26,731 bases of DNA, taken from the NCBI GenBank assembly GCA_964590495.1, contig CAZPWQ010000045.1:1-26731 (forward strand), read 5' to 3'. Below, piece after piece: positions 17,510-24,381 of the stretch. Under the pieces are notes generated by a model. It searched no databases. It saw only the letters and a list, made by a program, of their open reading frames with translations, and had not been told where the DNA came from. This DNA comes from CAZPWQ01 sp964590495. GTDB taxonomy: Bacteria; Bacteroidota; Rhodothermia; Balneolales; Balneolaceae. Each line of letters opens with the position of its first letter. Position 1 is the stretch's first letter. A program made the translations under genes and the position numbers.

Positions 17510-17814
17510 CTCGGTATTCGAGGAGACCTACGATTTCATAACCTCCACCGAAGTCGCCGAGCACCTGGCATGATCCGCGAAAGGAATTCAACCGGTTGTG
17601 GGGTTGCCTGCGTCCCGGAGGGTACCTCGGCATCATGACCAAGATGGCCAAAATAGGCGACCGATCATTCTTTGCCGACTGGCACTACCGCCTCGACAAC
17701 ACCCACGTCACCTTCTACACCAAAGAAACCTTCCGCTGGCTGGCGGATACATGGGATGCATCGGTTACATTTTACGGGGATAATGTGGTGGTTTTTGAGA
17801 AGGGGTTGGGGTGA
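17510..17814 (+). pseudogene. Methyltransferase 3' fragment (copy B), frameshifted
   Basis: This matches positions 505-802 of the intact methyltransferase, in the same orientation. It lacks the first 120 codons. One extra G near 17567-17568 (cacctGGca versus cacctGca in copy A) puts a TGA at 17571-17573, so even the fragment is broken. After the frameshift the frame reads to TGA 17812-17814, with a 6-base TTGGGG insertion before the stop relative to copies A and C. Against copy A I count about 15 differences over the last 200 bases, and only about five change an amino acid, so the parent sequence diverged while still coding. Confidence 0.85.
17609..17806 (+). repeat. 198-bp perfect direct repeat, left unit
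   Basis: It is identical base for base by eye to 20599-20796 (constant offset 2990). It lies inside methyltransferase copy B and is the left border of the AT-rich segment 17807-20598. Confidence 0.9.
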
Positions 17815-17978
17815 GTAGGGTTCGTATCGGGTTTTTATAGTACCAAAATTCACCGTTAAGTATTATATCTCGCAACATTTCACTTCTATCTAAGAGAGAC
17901 CAAATAAACGGGGGCTCAGATAGTTAGAAGTTTGATTTTAGAATAGAGCGTAGAGAAGGGTATCAACAGGAAACTACA
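17815..17978. other. Non-coding left flank of the AT-rich segment
   Basis: No gene is seen. An imperfect stem-loop can form between ACTTCT at about 17882 and AGAAGT near 17926-17931, with a second short paired block inside (ATCT/AGAT, GAG/CTC). Its role is unknown. Confidence 0.3.
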
Positions 17979-18095
17979 ATGAAGTATACATACCATGAAA
18001 AAAATTTAAAGCCCTTAGAAATAAATTTAGAGAACATCACGGAATCAGACTTTAAAATTCTCTGTCACATTTATGTGATAAAATTCAATTTTTAA
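17979..18095 (+). CDS. 38-residue peptide ORF facing the cyclase-like gene
   Basis: ATG 17979 to TAA 18093-18095 encodes 38 residues, beginning MKYTYHEKNLKPLEINLENI and ending with IYVIKFNF. An AGGA lies 7 bases before the ATG. Its stop codon touches the stop codon of the asparagine-synthase-like gene on the other strand with no base between them. The charged N-terminal half and hydrophobic tail are compatible with a ribosomal-peptide precursor, but there is no typical lasso core (no Gly start with a ring acid at 7-9), and lasso precursors are normally co-directional with the cyclase. Treat as a candidate only. Confidence 0.3.
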   Translation: MKYTYHEKNLKPLEINLENITESDFKILCHIYVIKFNF

Positions 18096-19763
18096 TTACA
18101 TCTCTTTTAAAAATGAATCTATTGCAATTACTGCACCAACTTTGTCTATTTGTCTACTATTATTATTAAATTTTTTATTGTGCCTTATATCATCCAATAT
18201 AGGGTGAATATAGCTATCTGTTTTATTATATATTAATTCCCAGTTTAAATTTTTTAATTTTTTTTGTATCAAATGATTAAGATTATCAGGGGATTTCAAT
18301 CCTTTTGTTCCAGAAAATTTTGTCCTTCCAGTAACAACTATTTCACTCCATTTTTCCTTAGTTAAATAATTAAATAAATCAAATAAATAATATTTAGGGC
18401 TAGATATACTTTTTATATTTATTGGATTATTCATCATTTCAATAAATAAATGGCCACTTGAAAATGGAAGGTATGAACGAGGAATTAAGTTTGACTTGTT
18501 TTCTTGTGAGAGATTTGCATATTCAAGCCATCTAACTAATTTAATATCGAACGTTGAATATCCACTAAACTCAGTTAGGTTTACCACATTATTCATTTTA
18601 TATTCTATGTCTGAGTCTGAATAATTTTTTTTATTTTTTAATATCATTGGATAACAAACATCTCTTTCAGGGGCTATTAAACCGATGAGATATTTATTTT
18701 TAAAATAATCTCTATATAATATGATATTCCTGATGGCATCAGTAAGTAGAGTTCGTCCTATAAATTTCAATCCTTCTTTATAAACTTTATAAACACTTTT
18801 TTTAGAAAAATTTTTAATAGAATCCGTAAAACTGAAGTTATAATCATGAATAGAAGCTAGTGCATCTGCATTTTGCCCATTGAGAATTAATTGATCTTGA
18901 GCAGAATATGACCTAAGAGATCTGGGACGGGTACCAGAAATGATACCTCGAGATCCTTTTTTGGTAACGTGTGAAAAATCAATTTCTAATTTATCCCATT
19001 TTTGAATTTTTAAGTTGAATGAGAGAAATTTACTTAGTTTAATTGCATTTATTTTGGAAGTTTTGTTAACCGTATAATGATTAGCTACAAATGGTATATC
19101 AGCTTTATTAAGAGCAACAGCTAAAATTGCCGAATCCAATCCACCAGACATTTCTAGGGAAATGGACTTATTTTGACTTTTGGCAAATGAAGAAAATTCT
19201 TTTAGGGTGGATTTTAATTGTTCTGCAAGGTGTGGTATATCTATTTTATTGCGTCCAATATAAGCCCAAGAGAAGCTAGCGTGCTTCTCTCTATTAGTCG
19301 AATTTGGATCAATTCGATGTATACCTCCAGGTGCCATACGGTACACATCACTCAAGATTGAGTCATACGGAGGACGACGAGTAGGGTGACTTGTTAGAGC
19401 TACTAAAACATATCTTGAATTAATTTTTTGATTTGAATAAGGCAGTAATCTCCTTGGATCTTCTGCTAATACAATACCGTTATGACTGATAATGTAGTAA
19501 ACTGCATGAGTATGAGTAGGAACGAAAACTCTCAGATAATTATTTTCAAAAAAAATAGCTATTCTTAAACCGAGAATCTTATTTAGTCTTTGTATCAATA
19601 AAGCTTCATTTGAATATTGGTTCAATAAAATCTCTTCCTGAGTTTCTTCTGCTTCCCATATTAGTGCTACTCTATTATTTGAATAATTAATTTCAGTTGT
19701 AGGATAATGGCTTCTCATTTCCCATTTAATTTGACTATCAGGATTGAAATTGCATTCGATCAT
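18096..19763 (-). CDS. Asparagine-synthase-like ATP-pyrophosphatase (orphan, lasso-cyclase-like)
   Basis: The protein has 555 residues. The C-terminal part is an asparagine-synthetase-type ATP-PPase with the PP-loop SGGLDS at 206-211. The N-terminal part keeps the glutaminase-like fold text (IISHNGIVLAEDPRRLLPYS) but position 2 is Ile, not the catalytic Cys, so glutamine hydrolysis is not expected. Such proteins adenylate a carboxylate, as in asparagine synthesis, lasso-peptide cyclisation or polysaccharide decoration. No lasso B1/B2 (PqqD-like or transglutaminase-like) gene is nearby. The gene is much richer in A/T than its neighbours and lies between two 198-bp direct repeats, both pointing to transfer. 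It looks intact, with good length for the family. Confidence 0.8.
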   Translation of the reverse strand: MIECNFNPDSQIKWEMRSHYPTTEINYSNNRVALIWEAEETQEEILLNQYSNEALLIQRLNKILGLRIAIFFENNYLRVFVPTHTHAVYYIISHNGIVLAEDPRRLLPYSNQKINSRYVLVALTSHPTRRPPYDSILSDVYRMAPGGIHRIDPNSTNREKHASFSWAYIGRNKIDIPHLAEQLKSTLKEFSSFAKSQNKSISLEMSGGLDSAILAVALNKADIPFVANHYTVNKTSKINAIKLSKFLSFNLKIQKWDKLEIDFSHVTKKGSRGIISGTRPRSLRSYSAQDQLILNGQNADALASIHDYNFSFTDSIKNFSKKSVYKVYKEGLKFIGRTLLTDAIRNIILYRDYFKNKYLIGLIAPERDVCYPMILKNKKNYSDSDIEYKMNNVVNLTEFSGYSTFDIKLVRWLEYANLSQENKSNLIPRSYLPFSSGHLFIEMMNNPINIKSISSPKYYLFDLFNYLTKEKWSEIVVTGRTKFSGTKGLKSPDNLNHLIQKKLKNLNWELIYNKTDSYIHPILDDIRHNKKFNNNSRQIDKVGAVIAIDSFLKEM

Positions 19764-19842
19764 AAATTTCTTTGAAATTTAGTTACCAAGACTTTGAATA
19801 ATGAAAATATAAAATACTGCAAGTTCTACAAATATAATTTAT

Positions 19843-20082
19843 TTGGGGAATACCCATCAATCATTTGTTGAAATGCTTAAAGCGTCGGGGTGGATGGATT
19901 ATTTGGAAAGGGTGAAAGTTCAATACGATTTAATTAGGGAGAGTTTAAAACGCTGGTTCTTGGGCTTGTTTATAGTGTTACAACTCACGGAGTTTATCTA
20001 TAAAGTAGGACTTGAGCCTATAGAATTAAATTTATTTAATTCTCTTACTTTGTTTAATAATTATTTAAAATGGCAAAAATAA
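19843..20082 (+). CDS. Small ORF or gene remnant of unknown function
   Basis: A 79-codon frame opens at TTG. The first half (HQSFVEMLKASGWMDYLERV) reads like a helical segment of a longer protein. The second half is low in complexity and hydrophobic. The end overlaps the next ORF by 13 bases. I do not recognise it; it may be a fragment. Confidence 0.25.
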   Translation: MGNTHQSFVEMLKASGWMDYLERVKVQYDLIRESLKRWFLGLFIVLQLTEFIYKVGLEPIELNLFNSLTLFNNYLKWQK

Positions 20083-20438
20083 ATCCTGCACGTTTAAAAG
20101 AATCTGAAACCGTTGAATTCAAAGAACAATTCAACGATTCAGCCTTTAAAACGCTGGCTGCGTTCGTTAATAGTAAGGGAGACGGATTTGTGGCCAAACT
20201 GTATGGGGACTATTTATTTGTTGTTGAGAAGATTAAAGGAATTGATCTGAATAAGCGCCAACGGAAGATTGTGCAATATGCTCAAGAGGGTGAATTTAAA
20301 CTGTCTGATATTTCAGATTTATTTGATGATTTCCATAAAAGAACGCTGAGAAGAGATCTCAAAGAACTGGTTAACAAGCAGATTTTAAAGGCAGAAGGTG
20401 AAAAGCATGGGCGTGTCTATTACCTGAATCGATCATAG
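20070..20438 (+). pseudogene. AlbA_2/Schlafen-type regulator with internal deletion
   Basis: The 122-residue frame starts like AlbA_2 (Schlafen-like) regulators: ESETVEFKEQFNDSAFKTLAAFVNSKGDG. At about residue 39, where GTLYIGV-like text should follow, it jumps to a C-terminal winged-helix region (LNKRQRKIVQYAQEGEFKLSDISDLF, TLRRDLKELVNKQI, HGRVYYLNRS). Family members usually have 350-480 residues, with an ATPase-like middle domain that is missing here. The frame is kept, so a shortened DNA-binding protein could still be made, but a decayed gene is the simpler view. Confidence 0.6.
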
Positions 20439-20450
20439 TTAATGGGACAT

Positions 20451-20572
20451 TTATCGGACATGGATATGATTTTATGATGCTAAGAAACCCCATAAATTCG
20501 GGTTAATGTTGCCAGAAACCCAGTTTATGTATACAAAAACTCTTTTTTACTTATCGGACATTTATCGGACAT
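20451..20572. repeat. Three copies of the 11-mer TTATCGGACAT
   Basis: Exact copies occur at 20451-20461, 20551-20561 and 20562-20572. The last two are in tandem. The first is preceded by a partial copy (GGGACAT, 20444-20450), so both sites look like tandem pairs, with copies 100 bases apart. They follow the AlbA_2-type gene and end 26 bases before methyltransferase copy C. They could be operators for a DNA-binding protein or a mobile-element end. Confidence 0.65.
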
Positions 20573-20598
20573 CGAGTTATTTTTATAGAGGGAAAGCT

Positions 20599-20796
20599 TG
20601 CGTCCCGGAGGGTACCTCGGCATCATGACCAAGATGGCCAAAATAGGCGACCGATCATTCTTTGCCGACTGGCACTACCGCCTCGACAACACCCACGTCA
20701 CCTTCTACACCAAAGAAACCTTCCGCTGGCTGGCGGATACATGGGATGCATCGGTTACATTTTACGGGGATAATGTGGTGGTTTTTGAGAAGGGGT
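20599..20796 (+). repeat. 198-bp perfect direct repeat, right unit
   Basis: Right-hand partner of 17609-17806. The sharp left edge (AAAGCT then the repeat) marks the right border of the AT-rich segment. Confidence 0.9.
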
Positions 20797-20798
20797 GA
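20599..20798 (+). pseudogene. Methyltransferase 3' fragment (copy C)
   Basis: This holds the last 66 codons and stop of the methyltransferase, matching 603-802 of the intact gene. It is identical to copy B over 198 bases but ends like copy A (AAGGGGTGA, without the 6-base insertion of copy B). It lacks any SAM-binding motif and cannot be active. Confidence 0.85.
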
Positions 20799-20829
20799 GG
20801 CTTGAAATCATAACAATTGTTCACTGAAA

Positions 20830-20967
20830 TTAGTTACTTAATCCTATTAACGAATCGAAGCAATTCTTCATTTGCTGAAATGTTTGTAGATGACTGGGAT
20901 TACTTTCTATCCGAGAAATAATTTCCTTTAGATAATATATTTCTGGGTATCCCTTGGAAATTTCTTA
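20830..20967 (-). pseudogene. Possible 3' remnant of a minus-strand gene
   Basis: Between two stop codons the minus strand has 45 sense codons with protein-like text (GYPEIYYLKEIISRIESNPS, then HLQTFQQMKNCFDSLIGLSN) and ends with TAA at 20832-20830. No start codon or recognisable family is present. It may be the tail of a lost gene, or chance. Confidence 0.25.
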
Positions 20968-20973
20968 GTATGA

Positions 20974-21132
20974 AAAGGTACTTATCAGGCAGCGATTCCT
21001 GCTGAAGAAATTGATTCAAGGGGGGATTATAAGTATTTATTATTGAAATCACGGGCACTGATGGGGGATGATGCTATTTATCCAGATTTGAATAAAGAAA
21101 CACCCTATAACTTTGTAGAATTAAATAGATAA
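20974..21132 (+). pseudogene. 3' remnant of an exported carbohydrate-related protein
   Basis: The frame opens after a TGA and runs 52 codons to TAA 21130-21132. It includes TYQAAIPAEEIDSRGDYKYL and DAIYPDLNKETPYNFVEL. The YPDL-x-x-ETPY ending resembles, from memory, the C-terminus of large exported proteins in Bacteroidota and Planctomycetes. Everything upstream of it is gone. It stops 2 bases before ATG 21135 of the next gene, suggesting an old operon. Confidence 0.5.
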
Positions 21133-21200
21133 ATATGAATTCAATGAATATGTCTCAGTTGTCAGCACTGCACCCAAAATCATCATATAAATTTCGGTCA

Positions 21201-22232
21201 ATGAGAAATTTTACCCTTGTCACAGTACTTATATTTTTACTGTCTGCACAATCTTTTGCTCAGAAAGTGGAACAACGGATGAAAGGAGATCCATTAAATA
21301 ACTTGCCGGATAATATCGAGATTTTAACTCAATTCGGAGAACGTGCAGATTTTTCACCCGATAATAAACGGGTTGCCTTTATGGCAAAAAGCTTTGGGGA
21401 TGCTATGGTAATTGATTTGGAAACACGGGAAATTGATTGTCTCACCTGCAGTATTCCGGCTGCAGCATTTCTCAGAGTTATGCATCTGTCTACCGGGGAT
21501 TATATCCTAATTGGTCCGGAAAGGTTTGAAAATCGACGTGTGAGCCGGGGCAGAGATAATGAACTCTGGTTTTTAAGCAAAGAACCGGGCTCAGAACCTG
21601 TCAGATTATATCAAAGACTCAGTGAAGGAGTAGCTGTTTCAAAAAATCAACCAAAAATTGCCCTCTCTCAAACTGACGATCAGGCGCCTGAACTTTCAGA
21701 TGGGGAATCAAGGCTTTTAGTAGCGGAGGTTGACCTTACTGGTGATCGGCCAAGACTTGTAAATAAACAAATTGTATACGAAAGTCCTGATGATAATTGC
21801 ACGATTGAGGCTCAGGATCTTTATGATAATGACACAAAAATGACCTTTTCGTGTTATGAACCCAATGACCTTGCTTCGGTGATGGGGCTTGATCTGAAAA
21901 CGGAAGAAGTGATCAATTTCTCAAAAAAGCCGGGTGCTTATAATGAACCTGAAGGCATTTTTCCTGACGGCACATTTACGACAGTTGAATCTGATAATCA
22001 ATGTGATTGGTTGGGAGGAAGACGTGGCCCCTGGAATATAGATATTTGGAAGCTGGAACTTGATGGAACCGGTAAAAATTGGGAGAGGCTCACAAATTTT
22101 AATGATTATGAAGGGCATAAAGCATCAAATCCGGTGATTTCAACTGACGGAAAGCTAATGGCTTTCCAAACCACGAGTACGACCGCTCCGGCCGGCGTCG
22201 GTTTCGGTTTGCTACTTTACCGATTTGAATGA
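21201..22232 (+). CDS. Exported TolB/PD40-like beta-propeller protein
   Basis: From ATG 21201 the product has 343 residues with a clean signal peptide (MRNFTLVTVLIFLLSAQSFA, cleavage near AQ-KVE). PD40-type propeller words occur (ADFSPDNKRVAFMAKSFG, ELWFLSKEPGS, WKLELDGTGKNWERLTNF, NPVISTDGKLMAFQT). TolB-like propellers in the periplasm bind peptides or sugars; the partner is not known. An in-frame ATG at 21135 would add 22 residues before the signal peptide; I prefer 21201. It is the only intact protein gene between 20799 and the tRNA gene. Confidence 0.75.
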   Translation: MRNFTLVTVLIFLLSAQSFAQKVEQRMKGDPLNNLPDNIEILTQFGERADFSPDNKRVAFMAKSFGDAMVIDLETREIDCLTCSIPAAAFLRVMHLSTGDYILIGPERFENRRVSRGRDNELWFLSKEPGSEPVRLYQRLSEGVAVSKNQPKIALSQTDDQAPELSDGESRLLVAEVDLTGDRPRLVNKQIVYESPDDNCTIEAQDLYDNDTKMTFSCYEPNDLASVMGLDLKTEEVINFSKKPGAYNEPEGIFPDGTFTTVESDNQCDWLGGRRGPWNIDIWKLELDGTGKNWERLTNFNDYEGHKASNPVISTDGKLMAFQTTSTTAPAGVGFGLLLYRFE

Positions 22233-22445
22233 GTAAACATTCAAAAGCCTTGGACGGGTTCTCGTGCTGATCTAATGGAAACCAGAGTATCTTTGTTAAT
22301 AGAGTTAAAGGGGCACGAGAATGCAGAAATTTCCGAGTGGGCGATGGAAGCGATTACTCGAATTAAAGATGAGATTAAATCAGAGCGAGAATTAGAACAG
22401 GAACGCGAAAGGGATAGACAAAATAATCAGTTTTATTTGTGCTAA
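22233..22445 (+). pseudogene. In-frame 3' tail of an unrelated gene after the propeller stop
   Basis: Directly after the propeller TGA the same frame stays open for 70 codons to TAA 22443-22445. An ATG at 22275 would give 56 residues. The text KPWTGSRADLMETR, GHENAEISEWAMEAI and a very charged tail (SERELEQERERDRQNN) resembles, from memory, the C-terminal tails of large HEAT-like or STAND NTPase proteins. I read it as the end of a lost gene fused after the propeller, possibly from a defence island. Confidence 0.4.
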
Positions 22446-22463
22446 TATTTGTACCAAAAACAA

Positions 22464-22496
22464 AAACCCTTGCAAGCCAATGACTTACAAGGGTTT
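22464..22496 (-). terminator. Rho-independent terminator of the tRNA gene
   Basis: On the minus strand AAACCCTTG (22496-22488) pairs with CAAGGGTTT (22472-22464), followed by a T-rich run (22466-22452). It lies just after the tRNA 3' end. Confidence 0.75.
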
Positions 22497-22499
22497 CGG

Positions 22500-22583
22500 T
22501 GCCCTGGACTGGAGTCGAACCAGCACTCCCCGAAGGGAACTGCCCCCTCAAGACAGCGCGTCTACCAATTCCGCCACCAGGGC
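22500..22583 (-). tRNA. trnL: tRNA-Leu (anticodon GAG)
   Basis: The minus strand folds as a class II tRNA. The acceptor stem GCCCTGG (5' end at 22583) pairs with CCAGGGC (22507-22501), with discriminator A at 22500. The D-arm text is GCGGAATTGGTAGACGC, the anticodon stem CTGTC/GGCAG has loop TTGAGGG (GAG), a long variable arm is present (CCCTTCGGGG), and the T-loop is GGTTCGACTCC. The 3' CCA is not fully encoded: after the discriminator the genome reads CCG. Confidence 0.95.
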
Positions 22584-22841
22584 AAGGGGGGATTTGAAAG
22601 CCTCAAATATAGCAGTTAATTGAATTAATTCGAAAGCCTTTTAAAGGGAAATCCAAAATCCAAATGACAAAAATTAAAAACGGTTGCCGGTATAAACAAA
22701 ACAGCCTGATTCTAAGATAGCTGTTGGTGATAAAATAGAGCAGATGATGTACAACGACCTCGAACGTTTAGGATTTTGAACATTCGGATTTCGAATTTTA
22801 CCCACTCGGATTTTAAACATTCGTGCTTAGAATTTCCCGCC
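22584..22841. other. Non-coding spacer with wandering-repeat text
   Basis: No gene is seen. Positions 22645-22675 (aaatccaaaatccaaatgac) and 22770-22835 (words like ttttgaacattcg, gatttcgaatttta, ttagaatttc) are low-complexity repeats of a kind that litter intergenic DNA in this group. The tRNA promoter must lie near 22600-22630. Confidence 0.4.
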
Positions 22842-23387
22842 TTACATCTCCGCCAGCTGCTCCTTAATATATTTATTTTCCGGGTCCATCTTCTGAGCCT
22901 GCTCGTAATATGTTTTTGCCTTGGCATCCTGTCCGGCACGGTGCATCAGGTCTCCCATCAGTATCCAGTTCTCAACGTCTTTCGGATTGTTGCGGATCCG
23001 GTCGAGCAGGTAGGTGATCGCTTCATTTCCCTGGTCGCTCATGATCTTATAGAGCACCAGGTTCCGGTGAGCCGCGGGTGAGTCATCGAGGTCGATCGCC
23101 TTTTCAAAATCTTTCCTGGCTTCTTCCAGGTTTTCGAGCTGCAGGTTGGCGAATCCCCGCAAATTGTACAGACCGCTCTTTCCCTCGTCATATTTCACAG
23201 CTTTATCCAGAGCTTTGACGCTTTTCTCCCACTGGTTAAGTTTCTGCATCACCATAGCCTCCAGGTGATAGCCGTCTACCGAATTGGGTTCCATCTTTTG
23301 CAGCTGATGTGAAATATCCAGGGCGTGATCGTAATCGCCCTCGTGCAGCAGTGCTAATCCTTCTTCCAGTTGTTCTTCGAAATTCAT
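22842..23387 (-). CDS. Tetratricopeptide-repeat protein
   Basis: The 181-residue protein consists of about four to five TPR helix pairs (for example GDYDHALDISHQLQKMEPNS, LYNLRGFANLQLENLEEARK, DAKAKTYYEQAQKMDPENKY). There is no signal peptide, so it is likely cytoplasmic. TPRs mediate protein contacts; no partner can be named. It lies 78 bases after the DUF4834-like gene on the same strand. Confidence 0.85.
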   Translation of the reverse strand: MNFEEQLEEGLALLHEGDYDHALDISHQLQKMEPNSVDGYHLEAMVMQKLNQWEKSVKALDKAVKYDEGKSGLYNLRGFANLQLENLEEARKDFEKAIDLDDSPAAHRNLVLYKIMSDQGNEAITYLLDRIRNNPKDVENWILMGDLMHRAGQDAKAKTYYEQAQKMDPENKYIKEQLAEM

Positions 23388-23465
23388 GCGTATACCATGC
23401 TTTTGAAATTGAAATAATTTTAAGCTAAATGTCGCTGGTCCCTAAAGATAAGCAAAGTTGGGTGT

Positions 23466-23729
23466 TTAATCAGACGTTTTGGAAGAAGAATTGTTGTTTT
23501 CTGTAATATCTTCGTATTCGGCTTCTTCGATCTCCCGGAATTTGTCGGCAGAATTGTTGTGCCTGTTCTGACTCTGCTGCTTTCCCTCCTCATAATACTG
23601 TCCGAAATTTCTGTAGAAGAAGCCGGAATTGCGTCTGTTGTTATTGGAAGAAGACGGTAAAAATAATCGGCTGATGAACTTCACCAGGAAGTACATCAGT
23701 ACGAAAAATAAAATAGTACGGATAATCAT
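23466..23729 (-). CDS. Small membrane protein, DUF4834-like
   Basis: The 87-residue protein has one N-terminal membrane helix (IIRTILFFVLMYFLVKFISR), then a polar, Asn/Ser-rich tail ending in acidic and serine residues. This fits the DUF4834 family of Bacteroidota, of unknown function. It starts 4 bases after the kinase stop, so it is co-transcribed. Confidence 0.65.
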   Translation of the reverse strand: MIIRTILFFVLMYFLVKFISRLFLPSSSNNNRRNSGFFYRNFGQYYEEGKQQSQNRHNNSADKFREIEEAEYEDITENNNSSSKTSD

Positions 23730-23733
23730 CGAT

Positions 23734-24378
23734 CTAGTCGGGAATAATGTGAATGTGCGTATTGCCGCGGATCGGCTGCATGAAAATTTGTTCTTCGATG
23801 TAATCTAAGTGTTTTTGATTACTAACGAAATCGATCTCTGAAGTATTAATGATAATCAGGGGTGATTTATTGTAGTGGTAGAAAAAATGATTGTATGCGT
23901 CACTTAAATCCTGCAGGTAGGCGCCGGTAATATGGCGTTCATAGTCGCGATCACGCTGACGGATGTTTTCCATCAGGCGGTCGACACTGGATTGCAGGTA
24001 AATCACCAGGTCGGGACGCGCGGATATGCCGGTCATGATATTGAAGATGGAATCGTACAGTGCCAGTTCGTCGTCATCGAGGTTGAGCCGGGCAAATATG
24101 CGGTCTTTCTCAAAAATATAGTCGGAGACGGTCATCTGCTGGAACAGGTCTTTGCTCAGCATATTTTGCTGCTGCTTGAAACGGCTGGCCAGGAATGCCA
24201 TCTGAGTCGGAAAAGCATAGCGTTCGCGGTCCTGATAGAATTTTGGCAGAAAGGGATTATCCTTGAACTGTTCCAGTACCAGCCGGGCATTATGACGCTC
24301 GGTTAAAAGTTTGGCCAGCGAGGTTTTGCCCACCCCGATTACTCCTTCGACTGCGATAAATTCGAATTGGTTTTCCAT
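23734..24378 (-). CDS. Deoxynucleoside kinase
   Basis: The 214-residue enzyme phosphorylates deoxynucleosides for nucleotide salvage in the cytoplasm. The Walker A loop is GVIGVGKTSL near the N-terminus. The family features LEQFKDNPFLPKFYQD, FPTQMAFLASRFKQ, SDYIFEKDRIFA (ERS/DRS-like region) and the lid RQRDRDYERHI follow, as in dNK/dGK proteins of Bacteroidota. It starts 3 bases after the folK stop. Confidence 0.9.
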   Translation of the reverse strand: MENQFEFIAVEGVIGVGKTSLAKLLTERHNARLVLEQFKDNPFLPKFYQDRERYAFPTQMAFLASRFKQQQNMLSKDLFQQMTVSDYIFEKDRIFARLNLDDDELALYDSIFNIMTGISARPDLVIYLQSSVDRLMENIRQRDRDYERHITGAYLQDLSDAYNHFFYHYNKSPLIIINTSEIDFVSNQKHLDYIEEQIFMQPIRGNTHIHIIPD

Positions 24379-24381
24379 TAT

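Noticed and set aside
17979..19763. Complete lasso-peptide gene cluster
   Set aside because: Only a cyclase-like gene is present. No PqqD-like recognition protein, peptidase or transporter and no classical precursor core were found within the segment.
20444..20572. Iterons of a plasmid origin or a CRISPR array
   Set aside because: Only three exact 11-mers occur, with no replication protein, no AT-rich origin block and no regular spacers.
17807..20598. Insertion sequence or transposon with terminal inverted repeats
   Set aside because: No transposase gene and no inverted ends were seen; the flanking repeats are direct and belong to a methyltransferase gene.
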